From Limnohabitans sp. 63ED37-2 (lineage in GTDB: Bacteria; Pseudomonadota; Gammaproteobacteria; Burkholderiales; Burkholderiaceae_C): a stretch of 64,000 nt of DNA. Within the stretch, counting starts at the first letter, position 1. The number at the start of each line of letters is the position of its first letter. The DNA lies in assembly GCF_001412535.1 (NCBI RefSeq), contig NZ_CP011774.1, positions 367,501-431,500 on the forward strand. The letters run 5' to 3'. A model generated the notes under the pieces. That model was given only the letters and a program-made list of their open reading frames with translations, had not been told where the DNA came from and did no database searches. Made by a program: the position numbers and the translations under genes. Below are positions 8,543 to 16,512 of this stretch, piece by piece.

Positions 8543-9418
8543 ATGAAACGCATTTTTCTTTTTGTGGTGACCAACCTGGCCGTGGTGCTGGTGCTGGGCA
8601 TCGTCGCCAACTTGCTGGGCGTCAACCGCTTCCTCACGTCCAACGGCCTGAACCTGGGCGCTTTGCTGGGTTTTGCGCTGATCATGGGCTTTGGTGGCGC
8701 CATCATCTCTTTGCTCATGAGCAAATGGATTGCCAAAATGTCCTCGGGCGTCAAGCTGATTGACCAGCCCGCCAACGCCGACGAGGCCTGGATTGTGGAC
8801 ACCGTGCGCAAACTGTCTGATAAAGCCGGTATCGGCATGCCTGAGGTGGGCATCTTTGAAGGCGACCCCAACGCCTTTGCCACCGGCGCTTTCCGTGACT
8901 CGGCCTTGGTGGCCGTGTCCACGGGATTGCTGCAAAACATGAACCACGAAGAAATCGAAGCTGTGCTCGCCCACGAAGTGGCGCACATTGCCAACGGCGA
9001 CATGGTCACCATGGCCCTGATCCAGGGCGTGATGAACACCTTTGTGGTCTTCATCTCCCGCGTGGTGGGTTATGCGGTGGACAGTTTCTTGCGCAAAAAC
9101 GACGAAGAAAGCACGGGCCCCGGTATTGGCTACTACGTGACCACCATCGTGATGGACATTTTGTTGGGTGTTCTCGCTGCGATCATCGTGGCTTGGTTCA
9201 GCCGTCAGCGCGAGTTCCGCGCCGATGCCAGCGCAGCGCAGCTGATGGGCCGCAAGCAGCCGATGATCAACGCCTTGGCCCGCCTGGGCGGTGTGCACAC
9301 CGCCGAGTTGCCCAAGAGCATGGCCGCCATGGGCATTGCCGGTGGTATCGGTCAGCTGTTCAGCACCCACCCACCCATTGAGCAGCGCATCGCCGCCCTG
9401 CAAAACAGCGCTTTATAA
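8543..9418 (+). CDS. htpX: Membrane zinc metalloprotease HtpX
   Basis: An inner-membrane M48 protease that works with FtsH in quality control of membrane proteins. 291 residues. Two N-terminal membrane segments (MKRIFLFVVTNLAVVLVLG and the GFALIMGFGGAIISLL region) precede the catalytic motif HEVAH (in LAHEVAHIANGDM), then a second pair of hydrophobic segments and the glutamate ligand in SRQREFRADASAA. The ATG at 8543 gives the family's standard MKRIFLF start; the in-frame GTG at 8525 is less likely. The stop overlaps the convergent phosphatase gene by six bases. Confidence 0.95.
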   Translation: MKRIFLFVVTNLAVVLVLGIVANLLGVNRFLTSNGLNLGALLGFALIMGFGGAIISLLMSKWIAKMSSGVKLIDQPANADEAWIVDTVRKLSDKAGIGMPEVGIFEGDPNAFATGAFRDSALVAVSTGLLQNMNHEEIEAVLAHEVAHIANGDMVTMALIQGVMNTFVVFISRVVGYAVDSFLRKNDEESTGPGIGYYVTTIVMDILLGVLAAIIVAWFSRQREFRADASAAQLMGRKQPMINALARLGGVHTAELPKSMAAMGIAGGIGQLFSTHPPIEQRIAALQNSAL

Positions 9419-10057
9419 AGACGATTCGTCTTCGGCCAAGTCGTCCAGGTGGGAGGTGTCCCCCCAGCCCACCAGCGACAGGCCTTGTGGTGTCCACAGG
9501 AGGCGATTGACGGCGGTGTTGGTCAGCGCCCAAGTGCGCGGCGCTTGCAAATCCAGGCGAGCAGCGGCGCGGTAAAGGATATCCAACACGCCGCCATGGG
9601 CGACCAGCACCATGTGTTGCCCGGCGTGGGCCGCGGCCAAGGCCTCTACGGTTTGGATCACCCTCTCACGCAAGACCGTCAGTGATTCGCCCCCGCCCGG
9701 TGGTACCCAGTCCGGCGTGCGCTTGCGCCAGTGCCAAGCGTGTTCGGGCAGCTCGGTTTCGATTTGGGAAAAGGTTCGGCCTTGGAATGCGCCAAAGTGG
9801 CGCTCTCGCAAACCTGCATGCACCGTCACCGTCTTTCCAATAGATTTCGCAATCGCTTGGGCTGTGGTGTGGGCGCGAGACAGGTCGCTGGCATAAACCG
9901 CATCGATGACTTCGCGCTGCACCAAGGCTTGGGCCAGATGCTGGGCTTGGCGCAGGCCCACCTCGTTGAGTGGGATGTCGAGGTGGCCTTGCAGACGGGT
10001 GTCGACGTTCCATGCGGTTTCTCCGTGGCGAATCGCCGAAATTCGTGTCGGTTCCAT
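9413..10057 (-). CDS. Histidine phosphatase family protein (phosphoglycerate mutase-like)
   Basis: A 214-residue member of the histidine phosphatase superfamily. The phospho-histidine motif RHGETAWN is at residues 10-17, the second arginine/glutamate region is REVIDAVYASDLSRAHTTAQ with LRERHFGAFQGRT, and the second catalytic histidine is in VAHGGVLDIL. The family includes GpmB-like and CobC-like phosphatases; substrate cannot be decided. It is first or alone in the leftward direction, convergent with htpX, and 12 bp from the next leftward gene (10070). Confidence 0.88.
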   Translation of the reverse strand: MEPTRISAIRHGETAWNVDTRLQGHLDIPLNEVGLRQAQHLAQALVQREVIDAVYASDLSRAHTTAQAIAKSIGKTVTVHAGLRERHFGAFQGRTFSQIETELPEHAWHWRKRTPDWVPPGGGESLTVLRERVIQTVEALAAAHAGQHMVLVAHGGVLDILYRAAARLDLQAPRTWALTNTAVNRLLWTPQGLSLVGWGDTSHLDDLAEDESSL

Positions 10058-10069
10058 AAATTGTTGACG

Positions 10070-10711
10070 TCAGCGTGGCACCTCGATGTTGACCCGGCGT
10101 GGGCCTGCGGGTGGGTTGGGAAAGTTCGCCAGCGCCGCCTGGAACAGGGTGGCAAAGATCGGCACGCTGTCGCTCCAGGGTCCTGCGTGGCTGGCGCGGG
10201 TTTCGTAGACCACCTGGCCTGATTTCAGGTCGCGCATGACCACGCTGACTTCGCGGCGGTAATGTGTGGGGGGTGGAAAGCGCATGCCCACACCCAGTCC
10301 GACGTGCGAGCCCAAGTTTCTGCCAAAACCCGAACCGATGGCAATGCTGCCGTAAGGTGTCCAGCCCGACCCGAGGGGGCGGCCCCAAGGGTCGGCCAGG
10401 TATTGCGTACCGCTGAAACCCACCATCACACTCAGGCTGGCATTGGCGTCGTCGCGCACCAGACCCACGGCCGTCATGGCGGCCTGGGCTTGCTGCTCGG
10501 CCAAACCGGCTTCGGGGTTGTGCACCTGCGAGGGCAGGCGCTCAAAGCGGTACTTAGCGCCCTGCAAACTCATGCCGGGCGGCGCGGCCGCCACCGAGAC
10601 CACATCGCTGTCGATCAGCCGCACCGAGGCGCAGCCCGTCAAAAAGCTCAAGGCCAATGCCGCCACGGCCACTGAAAACCACCGCTTGAGCTGCCGAGTT
10701 GCTGTGCGCAT
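10070..10711 (-). CDS. DUF4136 outer-membrane-type lipoprotein
   Basis: A 213-residue predicted lipoprotein. The signal peptide ends in the lipobox LTGC (MRTATRQLKRWF, hydrophobic core, then CASVRLIDSD), so the mature protein begins at a lipidated cysteine around residue 27. The remainder resembles DUF4136 proteins (VVSVAAAPPGMSLQGAKYRF, and the glycine-rich GIAIGSGFGRN-like middle). Function is unknown. It follows ttcA by 18 bp on the same strand. Confidence 0.8.
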   Translation of the reverse strand: MRTATRQLKRWFSVAVAALALSFLTGCASVRLIDSDVVSVAAAPPGMSLQGAKYRFERLPSQVHNPEAGLAEQQAQAAMTAVGLVRDDANASLSVMVGFSGTQYLADPWGRPLGSGWTPYGSIAIGSGFGRNLGSHVGLGVGMRFPPPTHYRREVSVVMRDLKSGQVVYETRASHAGPWSDSVPIFATLFQAALANFPNPPAGPRRVNIEVPR

Positions 10712-10729
10712 GCGCTGTCTCCTTTCGAA

Positions 10730-11668
10730 TTACATGGAGATGACCTGAATGCCCGGCAAAGAAGGCTCCTTGAACTCTTCCTCGTCAAAGGCCTTGTCGC
10801 CGTCATCCGATTCGACGCCCGTGATTTTCAGGTCCTTGAAGCCGTGCAGTTTGGCGTCCATCAAATGCGAAGGCACCACATTTTGCAGAGCCGCAAACAT
10901 GTTTTCAATGCGGCCGGGGTACTTCTTTTGCCACTCGCGCAGCATGTTGCCCACCTGCAGACGTTGCAGGTTCTCCTGGCTGCCACACAGGGTGCACGGG
11001 ATGATGGGGAACTGTCGGTGTTCTGCCCAACGGATCAGGTCGGACTCGGCCACATAGGCCAGCGGGCGGATCACCATGAACTCGCCGTTGTCGCTGACCA
11101 GCTTTGGGGGCATGCCCTTGAGCTTGCCGCCAAAAAACATGTTCAAAAAGAAGGTCTGCAGTATGTCGTCGCGGTGGTGGCCGAGCGCCAGCTTGTTGCA
11201 CTTCAGTTCACGCGCCACGCGGTACAAAATGCCCCGGCGCAGACGCGAGCACAGGCTGCACATGGTCTTGCCTTCGGGGATTTTGTCTTTCACGATCGAG
11301 TAGGTGTCTTGCGTCTCGATGTGGTACTCCACTCCCAATTCCTTGAGGTACGCCGGCAGGATGTGGTCTGGAAAGCCAGGTTGCTTTTGGTCCAGGTTGA
11401 CTGCCACCAGCTCGAAGTCCACCGGGGCACGGGCCTTCATCTTGAGCAAGATGTCGAGCATGCCGTAGCTGTCTTTGCCGCCCGACATGCAGACCATGAT
11501 GCGGTCGCCCGCTTCGATCAGGTTGAAGTCGCTGATGGCCTGGCCCATTTGGCGGCACAGGCGCTTTTCGAGCTTGTGGGTTTCACGCTCGATCTTGACG
11601 GCCTTGGCAGCCTCTGATTCGGCTTGTGCTTGTACCCAGGCGTTGTCGGCTTCTTTGTCTGTGTTCAT
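10730..11668 (-). CDS. ttcA: tRNA 2-thiocytidine biosynthesis protein TtcA
   Basis: An ATP-dependent [4Fe-4S] enzyme that thiolates cytidine 32 in some tRNAs. 312 residues. The PP-loop SGGKDS is near residue 64, and two CxxC motifs (CSLCSRLRRG and PCTLCGSQEN) hold the cluster and catalytic cysteines. The start at 11668 (MNTDKEADN) is chosen over the in-frame codon at 11680. It lies 5 bp downstream of the FolB-like gene and is probably cotranscribed with the pterin genes. Confidence 0.95.
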   Translation of the reverse strand: MNTDKEADNAWVQAQAESEAAKAVKIERETHKLEKRLCRQMGQAISDFNLIEAGDRIMVCMSGGKDSYGMLDILLKMKARAPVDFELVAVNLDQKQPGFPDHILPAYLKELGVEYHIETQDTYSIVKDKIPEGKTMCSLCSRLRRGILYRVARELKCNKLALGHHRDDILQTFFLNMFFGGKLKGMPPKLVSDNGEFMVIRPLAYVAESDLIRWAEHRQFPIIPCTLCGSQENLQRLQVGNMLREWQKKYPGRIENMFAALQNVVPSHLMDAKLHGFKDLKITGVESDDGDKAFDEEEFKEPSLPGIQVISM

Positions 11669-11673
11669 GAGGT

Positions 11674-12045
11674 TCACCACTGTCCGGTTTCCATGCGAAT
11701 GGCCACTTCGCAGTCTTCAAAAATTTCAAGTTTGGCAATCTTGACGCGCACGCCCAACACGCCGGGCAACTGCATCAGGCGGTTCGAGACTTTGCCGATC
11801 AGCGTTTCGAGCAGGTTGATGTGCTCGGCCGTGCATTCGTCGATGATGATTTTGCGCACCTTGCGGTAGTCCAGCACCGAGTGGATGTCGTCGTCGCTGG
11901 GCAGCAGGGGTTGGGTGCCCAGGTTCAGCTCGGCGTCCACCTGAATCGGCTGCGGGTCTGTTTTTTCGTGTTCCAGGATGCCCAGGTTGGCGTCAAAGCG
12001 CAAACCGGTCAGCTCCAGGGTTTGGTGTCCGGCAGGGGTTTTCAT
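11674..12045 (-). CDS. FolB-family (dihydroneopterin aldolase-like) protein, second copy
   Basis: A 123-residue protein of the dihydroneopterin aldolase fold, starting MKTPAGHQTLELTGLRFDAN. The family pattern LGILEHEKTDPQPIQVDAEL, then VLDYRKVRKIIIDE, HINLLETLIGKVSNRL and the C-terminal AKLEIFEDCEVAIRM can all be read. It overlaps the preceding folB by 4 bp. Two tandem FolB-type genes suggest either a heteromeric enzyme or one copy with a different pterin role. The start at 12045 is set by the overlap; the frame runs open further upstream only as a shadow of folB. Confidence 0.83.
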   Translation of the reverse strand: MKTPAGHQTLELTGLRFDANLGILEHEKTDPQPIQVDAELNLGTQPLLPSDDDIHSVLDYRKVRKIIIDECTAEHINLLETLIGKVSNRLMQLPGVLGVRVKIAKLEIFEDCEVAIRMETGQW

Positions 12046-12437
12046 GTCGGGCTTTTGGTTTGAAAAATTTCCACCCCAACCGCTTCGCAGTCTGGGTACA
12101 CATCGGGTTTGCAGCTGGACAGGCGCACCGCCTGCACCTGCGGGTGGGCGATCAGCGCGCGCATCAGGTCGTCGCACAAAGTCTCTTGCAGCACGATGTG
12201 GCCTTGGGCCACCCGGCGCGCAATCACCTCGCGGATGAAGTCGTAGTCCACCACCTCGGCCAGATCGTCTTGCGTGGGGGTGGACGCGCTGTAGGGCACG
12301 AACAGCTCCACATTAAAAATGATGCGCTGGGGGCCGAGCTTTTCAAAGTCGTGCGCGCCGATGCGCACGTCCACCGTGTGGTTGCGCAGAAACAGGCGGC
12401 GGCAATTCAGCGTCAAATCGGTCATCAGCTCGCTCAT
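12042..12437 (-). CDS. folB: Dihydroneopterin aldolase
   Basis: Converts 7,8-dihydroneopterin to 6-hydroxymethyl-dihydropterin and glycolaldehyde in folate synthesis. 131 residues. Family features are TVDVRIGAHDFEKLGPQRIIFN near the N-terminus, EVVDYDFIREVIARR, LQETLCDDLMRALIAH, and the lysine-bearing SSCKPDVYPDCEAVGVEIF at the C-terminus. It overlaps both neighbours by 4 bp (SDR upstream, FolB-like downstream), so the three form one translationally coupled unit. Confidence 0.88.
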   Translation of the reverse strand: MSELMTDLTLNCRRLFLRNHTVDVRIGAHDFEKLGPQRIIFNVELFVPYSASTPTQDDLAEVVDYDFIREVIARRVAQGHIVLQETLCDDLMRALIAHPQVQAVRLSSCKPDVYPDCEAVGVEIFQTKSPT

Positions 12438-13207
12438 GCGGGGTCTTTCGGTTCACCCAAAAACATCACATCCCGCGCCAAAGGCACCAGGTGCTGGCCG
12501 TTGTCCACGCACACCGTGGTGCCGGTGATGCAGGGGTTTTGTGCAAGGAACAAACAGGTGGCCGCTACCTGCGCTGGGTCGATCGGTTCACGCAGCAGGT
12601 TCACCCGGCTGGCGCGGTCGAAGTTCTCTTGGGTTTGCGGGCCGCTCAAAAACATCAGGCCCGGGGCCACGCCGCACACCCGCAAGGGCGCCAGGGCTTG
12701 GGCCTGCAAGGCCACGGCCCGCTCCAGGGCCAGTTTGGAGACGGTGTACGAAAAATAATCCGGATTCAGATTGAACACCTTCTGGTCGAGGATGTGGACC
12801 ACGCTGCGCTGGCCGGGCTGGGCTTCGGGCGCGGCCTGCTGGGCCATGAGGGATGCCAACAGCATGGGCGCGATCAAATTCACTTCGATTTGCTGGCGGG
12901 CTCCGGCCAAGTCCATGTCGCAGCCCTCGTCCGGTTCGAACAGCGAGGCGTTGTTCACCACGCAGTCGAGCGGGCCGGTGGTTTGGGTGATGTGGGCCAT
13001 CATGCGTTTGACTTCGGCGCTTTCTGCCAAGTCGGCCTGCACCAGTCGCACAGTGGCGCCTGTGGCGTGCAGCGATGCCTGAAGTGCCAAGGCGGCTGGG
13101 GCTGAGCGCTGGTAATGGCACCACACCTGCCAGCCCGCTTGCGCGAAGCCCCGGCACAGGGTCGCGCCCAGACGCAAGGCGCCGCCAGTGATCAGTACGT
13201 GTTTCAA
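12434..13207 (-). CDS. Short-chain dehydrogenase/reductase (pteridine-reductase-like)
   Basis: A 257-residue classical SDR. The NAD(P)-binding glycine motif is TGGALRLGATLCRGFAQ at residues 7-23; NNASLF is the NNAG-type motif; the active-site YxxxK reads YTVSK. Its operon with two FolB-family genes suggests a FolM/PTR1-type dihydropteridine or dihydrofolate reductase; this is inference. The start is uncertain: I use TTG at 13207, which places KHVLITGG at the N-terminus as usual for SDRs; the frame stays open upstream to 13456, but that part overlaps the divergent methyltransferase gene. Confidence 0.8.
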   Translation of the reverse strand: MKHVLITGGALRLGATLCRGFAQAGWQVWCHYQRSAPAALALQASLHATGATVRLVQADLAESAEVKRMMAHITQTTGPLDCVVNNASLFEPDEGCDMDLAGARQQIEVNLIAPMLLASLMAQQAAPEAQPGQRSVVHILDQKVFNLNPDYFSYTVSKLALERAVALQAQALAPLRVCGVAPGLMFLSGPQTQENFDRASRVNLLREPIDPAQVAATCLFLAQNPCITGTTVCVDNGQHLVPLARDVMFLGEPKDPA

Positions 13208-13355
13208 AGAGATGCCGCAGGGAGATGGAAAGGTGCAATTATCGGTGATGGGCCTTGACCTTGTGGTGTCCTTGTCCATGGTCTGCGTCGGGCGTGCACC
13301 TTCGGCCCGAGCGCTGAGCCCGCCCATGCGCAGAGGGACCAAGGATAATCCAGGG

Positions 13356-14456
13356 GTGACCCATGTTCCTCCACTTTCCTCCGAGCTGACCCTGCGCATC
13401 CACCAAGCCATCGCGCAAGCGGGTGGCTGGATCGGTTTTGACCGTTTCATGGCCATGGCCTTGTACGAACCCGGCTTGGGTTATTACACCAACGCCCTGC
13501 AAAAGTTCGGCGCCATGCCGTCTTCGGGCAGCGATTTTGTGACCGCGCCGGGCATGTCGCCGCTGTTTGGCGAAACCCTGGCGGTGCAGGTTAAAGAGGC
13601 ACTGGAGGCCACAGGCTCGGATGAAGTCTGGGAATTTGGCGCGGGCACCGGAGCCCTGGCCTTGCAGTTGCTGGGCAGCCTGGGCGACGCGGTGGCGCGG
13701 TACACCATCATTGACTTGTCGGGCACTTTGCGTGCCCGCCAGGCCGACACTTTGCTGCAACACGCGGGCAAAGTGCGATGGCTGGACACCTGGCCCGAGG
13801 TCATCGAGGGTGTGGTGGTGGGCAATGAGGTGCTGGACGCCATGCCGGTGCAGCTGCTGCAGCGCACGCAGGGCATCTGGCACGAGCGTGGGGTGGTCAG
13901 CGCTGGTGAAGCATTCGCTTGGCAAGACCGGATCACCGATTGGCGTCCGCCTCTCGAGATTGAGGGTGAGCACGATTACCTGACCGAAATTCATCCCCAG
14001 GCCGAGGCCTTCGTCACCAGCCTGGCCGAGCGCCTGCTGGCCGGGCGGGGTGGGGCGGCGTTCTTTCTGGATTACGGCTTTCCTGAGGCCGAATACTTTC
14101 ACCCGCAGCGACACATGGGCACCGTCATGTGCCACCAGCTCCACCAGGCCGACGACAACCCCTTGGTGGCGGTGGGTCAAAAAGACATCACCGCACACGT
14201 CAATTTCACGGGTGTGGCCTTGGCCGGGCAAAACGCAGGCTTGAATGTGCTGGGCTACACCAGCCAAGCCTGGTTTTTGCTCAACCTTGGTTTGGCCGAG
14301 CGCATGGCCGCCGCCAGCTTGGCCGAGCGCAGCCAAGCCCAGCGCCTCATCAACGAGCACGAAATGGGCGAGCTGTTCAAAGTGGTCGGGTTCTCCACGT
14401 CGTCCGATTTGGCCGCTCAGGGCTTTGCCCGGGGCGACCGCTCGCACCGCCTCTGA
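13356..14456 (+). CDS. SAM-dependent methyltransferase, MidA/NDUFAF7 (COG1565) family
   Basis: A roughly 366-residue class I methyltransferase. Family blocks are GWIGFDRFMAMALYEPGLGYYTN near the N-terminus, the SAM-binding stretch EFGAGTGALALQLL, the acidic motif VVVGNEVLDAMPVQLL, and FFLDYGFPEAEYFHPQR. In mitochondria the homologue NDUFAF7 methylates an arginine of complex I; the bacterial role is less clear. The start is uncertain: GTG at 13356 has an AAGGA about 11 bp upstream, while ATG at 13326 is an alternative. It is divergent from the SDR gene. Confidence 0.85.
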   Translation: MTHVPPLSSELTLRIHQAIAQAGGWIGFDRFMAMALYEPGLGYYTNALQKFGAMPSSGSDFVTAPGMSPLFGETLAVQVKEALEATGSDEVWEFGAGTGALALQLLGSLGDAVARYTIIDLSGTLRARQADTLLQHAGKVRWLDTWPEVIEGVVVGNEVLDAMPVQLLQRTQGIWHERGVVSAGEAFAWQDRITDWRPPLEIEGEHDYLTEIHPQAEAFVTSLAERLLAGRGGAAFFLDYGFPEAEYFHPQRHMGTVMCHQLHQADDNPLVAVGQKDITAHVNFTGVALAGQNAGLNVLGYTSQAWFLLNLGLAERMAAASLAERSQAQRLINEHEMGELFKVVGFSTSSDLAAQGFARGDRSHRL

Positions 14457-14474
14457 GCGGTATCAAGGCAAGCT

Positions 14475-14669
14475 ATGTTGCGCTGGCTCATCGTGGTGTT
14501 TCTGGCACTGATCATTTTCAGTGGCTTGCAAAAGTGGCTGCAAAAATTTGGCTTTGGCCGTTTGCCCGGCGACTTTCGGTTTCGGCTGTTCGGGCGCGAA
14601 TGGTTCATCCCATTGACCAGCACCTTGCTGCTCAGTCTGTTGGCGGCCGCCATTGCGCGGTGGGTATAA
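14475..14669 (+). CDS. DUF2905 small membrane protein
   Basis: A 64-residue protein with two membrane segments (LRWLIVVFLALIIFSGL, and PLTSTLLLSLLAAAIARWV) joined by the family motif GFGRLPGDFRF. This matches the DUF2905 family of unknown function. It begins 18 bp after the methyltransferase stop and is probably cotranscribed with it. Confidence 0.85.
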   Translation: MLRWLIVVFLALIIFSGLQKWLQKFGFGRLPGDFRFRLFGREWFIPLTSTLLLSLLAAAIARWV

Positions 14670-14727
14670 GCCAAGTGAATTGGGCAGTATTTCTTCAGCC
14701 ATCAGCCCTGAATTTCCAGGGGTTTGG

Positions 14728-14758
14728 TTGACTTCATGGGGGGGGGGGCAGGTAAAAT
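14728..14758 (+). promoter_or_regulatory. Promoter-like sequence with 11-G spacer tract (possible phase-variable promoter)
   Basis: TTGACT at 14728-14733 and TAAAAT at 14753-14758 form a good sigma-70-like pair separated by 19 bp. Eleven of those bases are an uninterrupted G run at 14738-14748. The downstream gene starts at 14796. A homopolymer between the -35 and -10 boxes is the known layout of phase-variable promoters such as Neisseria porA, where a change of one or two Gs alters promoter strength. No other G run this long was noticed in the window. Confidence 0.6.
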
Positions 14759-14795
14759 TTTTTTACATCAAAAGTTTTACAAAAATACCACCTCC

Positions 14796-15671
14796 ATGTT
14801 GCTACGAGCTTTGTTGACTTGTCTCTTGATCACAGCGTCCGTTTCCGGGCGGGCGGATTTGCCTTTGACCGTGGAGAACCTGATCACGGATAAATCCAAG
14901 TTCAAATTGGACCTGTCGGTGACCTATGCCAACCTGGACCGTCAGGGGGTGTTCACAGGTGAACCCATCACAGTTCAAACAGGAGCCACTTCCTTTGTCA
15001 GCTTGCCCACGTTGATTGGTGAGAGTCGTGGCAACAGCGACTCTGTGGTGGGCACACTGGGCTTGCGCTACGGCTTGACGGGTAAGGCCGAAATCTTTGC
15101 CCGAAGCACTTACTTGGCCAGTAGTAGCCGCACAAGCAATGCATCAGGCACAAGCCAAAGCAATGACAATCACTTTGCCGATGCTTGGGCAGGCATCAAC
15201 TACCAGTTCAAAAAAGACGACGACACGCCCGCTTTGTTGGGCTTTGCAGAAATTGCCCTGCGCGAGAAGCACACGCAAGGCAATAGTTCTTTCAAATCAG
15301 GCCTTGTCGGATTGACCACCTACAAAGCCATCGACCCTGTGGTGTTCGTCCTCACCACCGCCTACCGCTTCAACCAAAGCCGCGAAGACGGTGCAAAAAG
15401 TTACAAGCCCGGCAACTTGTTGTTGATCAACCCCAGTATTGCTTTTGCTGTGAATGACCGTGTCACGCTCACCACAGGAATGCTTTGGACCAACCGCCAA
15501 GCCGATCAATGGGACGGTCAAGCGCAAGGATTCAGACGCACCAGCAGCGACTTGCTGTTGGGCGTGGGCTACGGTATTTCGAAGGGAAGTACCCTCAACA
15601 CGACATTCAAGCTCAACGCTTCAGGCCAGGCCGGCGCTGAATTGAGGACGAATTGGTTGCACAGCTTTTAA
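14796..15671 (+). CDS. Predicted outer-membrane beta-barrel protein of the peptide locus
   Basis: A 291-residue exported protein. The signal peptide is MLLRALLTCLLITASVSGRA, with cleavage before DLPLTVENL. The rest is rich in alternating hydrophobic/polar strands with turns (LDLSVTYANLDRQGVF, SVVGTLGLRYGLTGKAEIFARSTYL, LLLGVGYGISKGSTL) and ends in a terminal phenylalanine (NWLHSF), the signal for barrel assembly by BAM. No obvious family name. It is the first gene of a cluster with a double-glycine-leader precursor and a C39 peptidase, so an export pore is a reasonable role, as for FapF in Pseudomonas amyloid operons. An in-frame TTG at 14724 is rejected because it would read through the G tract. 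Confidence 0.75.
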   Translation: MLLRALLTCLLITASVSGRADLPLTVENLITDKSKFKLDLSVTYANLDRQGVFTGEPITVQTGATSFVSLPTLIGESRGNSDSVVGTLGLRYGLTGKAEIFARSTYLASSSRTSNASGTSQSNDNHFADAWAGINYQFKKDDDTPALLGFAEIALREKHTQGNSSFKSGLVGLTTYKAIDPVVFVLTTAYRFNQSREDGAKSYKPGNLLLINPSIAFAVNDRVTLTTGMLWTNRQADQWDGQAQGFRRTSSDLLLGVGYGISKGSTLNTTFKLNASGQAGAELRTNWLHSF

Positions 15672-15676
15672 AAAAA

Positions 15677-15696
15677 CGGGCGGCCAAAGCCGCCCG
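15677..15696. other. Strong hairpin downstream of the barrel gene
   Basis: An 8-bp GC stem (CGGGCGGC / GCCGCCCG) with loop CAAA. Its run of seven or more A residues lies on the left side, so it would terminate leftward transcription; rightward it is only a stem-loop without a T tract. It may act as a partial barrier or mRNA stabiliser between the barrel gene and the peptide precursor gene. Confidence 0.6.
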
Positions 15697-15817
15697 ACAG
15701 GAATTGGTGGTGCTGATACACCGCCAATAAAGTTGGCCGCGCCAGCACGCTGCCAAAGGTGCCTCGGGAGTCTGTTTCGAGGCTTGTTGTTGTAGTTTGC
15801 AAAATGAGGAGTCTAGT

Positions 15818-16252
15818 ATGAGTAAATTAAAACATGCCGCCTTGGTGCTGGTGGCTGCGAGCCTGATGACGGCACAAGCCCAGGCAAGTGAACCACCTGC
15901 GACCCAATTGCAGGCCCAATCTGTTGCAGCATTCAGCGATGCAGAGATTGCAGCGATGTTCGATCCTTCGGGGCCGTCGATGCAGTTGGCGATGCTGTCT
16001 TCTGTTGAGATGAAAGAAACTGAGGGAGCTTGGGGCTTTTGGGGTGCCGCAATCGGGGGGTTAGGTGGATTTTCAGGATTTGCCATAAACAACCGTATTT
16101 CAGGTCATAACTGGTCTTGGGCTAATGCTGGGGCAGCCACCTTTCGAGGCGCTATGTCTGGTGCGACTGCTGGCCCTGTTGGTGTAATTTGGGGCTTCAA
16201 TAGAAATATTGCCTTTGGTACAGCCCAAGGCGTATTCAATCGCTTGCGTTAA
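15818..16252 (+). CDS. Sec-exported peptide precursor with internal double-glycine-type leader
   Basis: A 144-residue precursor. Residues 1-23 form a Sec signal peptide (MSKLKH, hydrophobic core, cleavage after AQA). After a 36-residue spacer, LSSVEMKETEGA at residues 60-71 matches the double-glycine leader pattern of C39 substrates: Leu -12, Ser -11, Glu -8, Met -7, Thr -4, Gly -2, Ala -1. The predicted mature peptide is residues 72-144 (73 residues), rich in Gly, Ala, Trp and Asn (WGFWGAAIGGLGGFSG at its start). Such composition fits a class II bacteriocin-like peptide or an amyloid subunit. GAGGAG upstream of the ATG at 15818 sets the start. Family unknown. Confidence 0.72.
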   Translation: MSKLKHAALVLVAASLMTAQAQASEPPATQLQAQSVAAFSDAEIAAMFDPSGPSMQLAMLSSVEMKETEGAWGFWGAAIGGLGGFSGFAINNRISGHNWSWANAGAATFRGAMSGATAGPVGVIWGFNRNIAFGTAQGVFNRLR

Positions 16253-16258
16253 ACCCAA

Positions 16259-16510
16259 ATGACCATGTCAATCAAATCAGTAATCATTTTGGCATGGTCA
16301 TTTGCGATGGTTACTCATCTTTTTTTCATCAATATTTTTTTGGCAGGAATTTTTCTGTTCGGGATCCCGCAAATTTACAGAGAATCCAAGGCCAATTTGG
16401 ATCTATCCAGTGAGTCTGGTTACCTTCGAAACTTAGTCCAGATGTGCAGAGCAAACCTTACATTTGTATTGTCATTTTTTCTGTATCTGATGGTTGTTTT
16501 CTTCAATTGA
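16259..16510 (+). CDS. Small two-segment membrane protein (possible immunity protein)
   Basis: An 83-residue AT-rich ORF starting 6 bp after the peptide precursor. It has hydrophobic stretches at about residues 8-34 (VIILAWSFAMVTHLFFINIF) and 67-83 (TFVLSFFLYLMVVFFN) with a charged middle. Its size, topology and position directly after a bacteriocin-like gene are those of many immunity proteins, but no family is recognised. A second ATG at 16265 is possible. Confidence 0.55.
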   Translation: MTMSIKSVIILAWSFAMVTHLFFINIFLAGIFLFGIPQIYRESKANLDLSSESGYLRNLVQMCRANLTFVLSFFLYLMVVFFN

Positions 16511-16512
16511 AA

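Noticed and set aside
15677..15696. Terminator of the barrel gene
   Set aside because: The hairpin has its A/T run on the left side, so it fits leftward termination; rightward it lacks a U tract.
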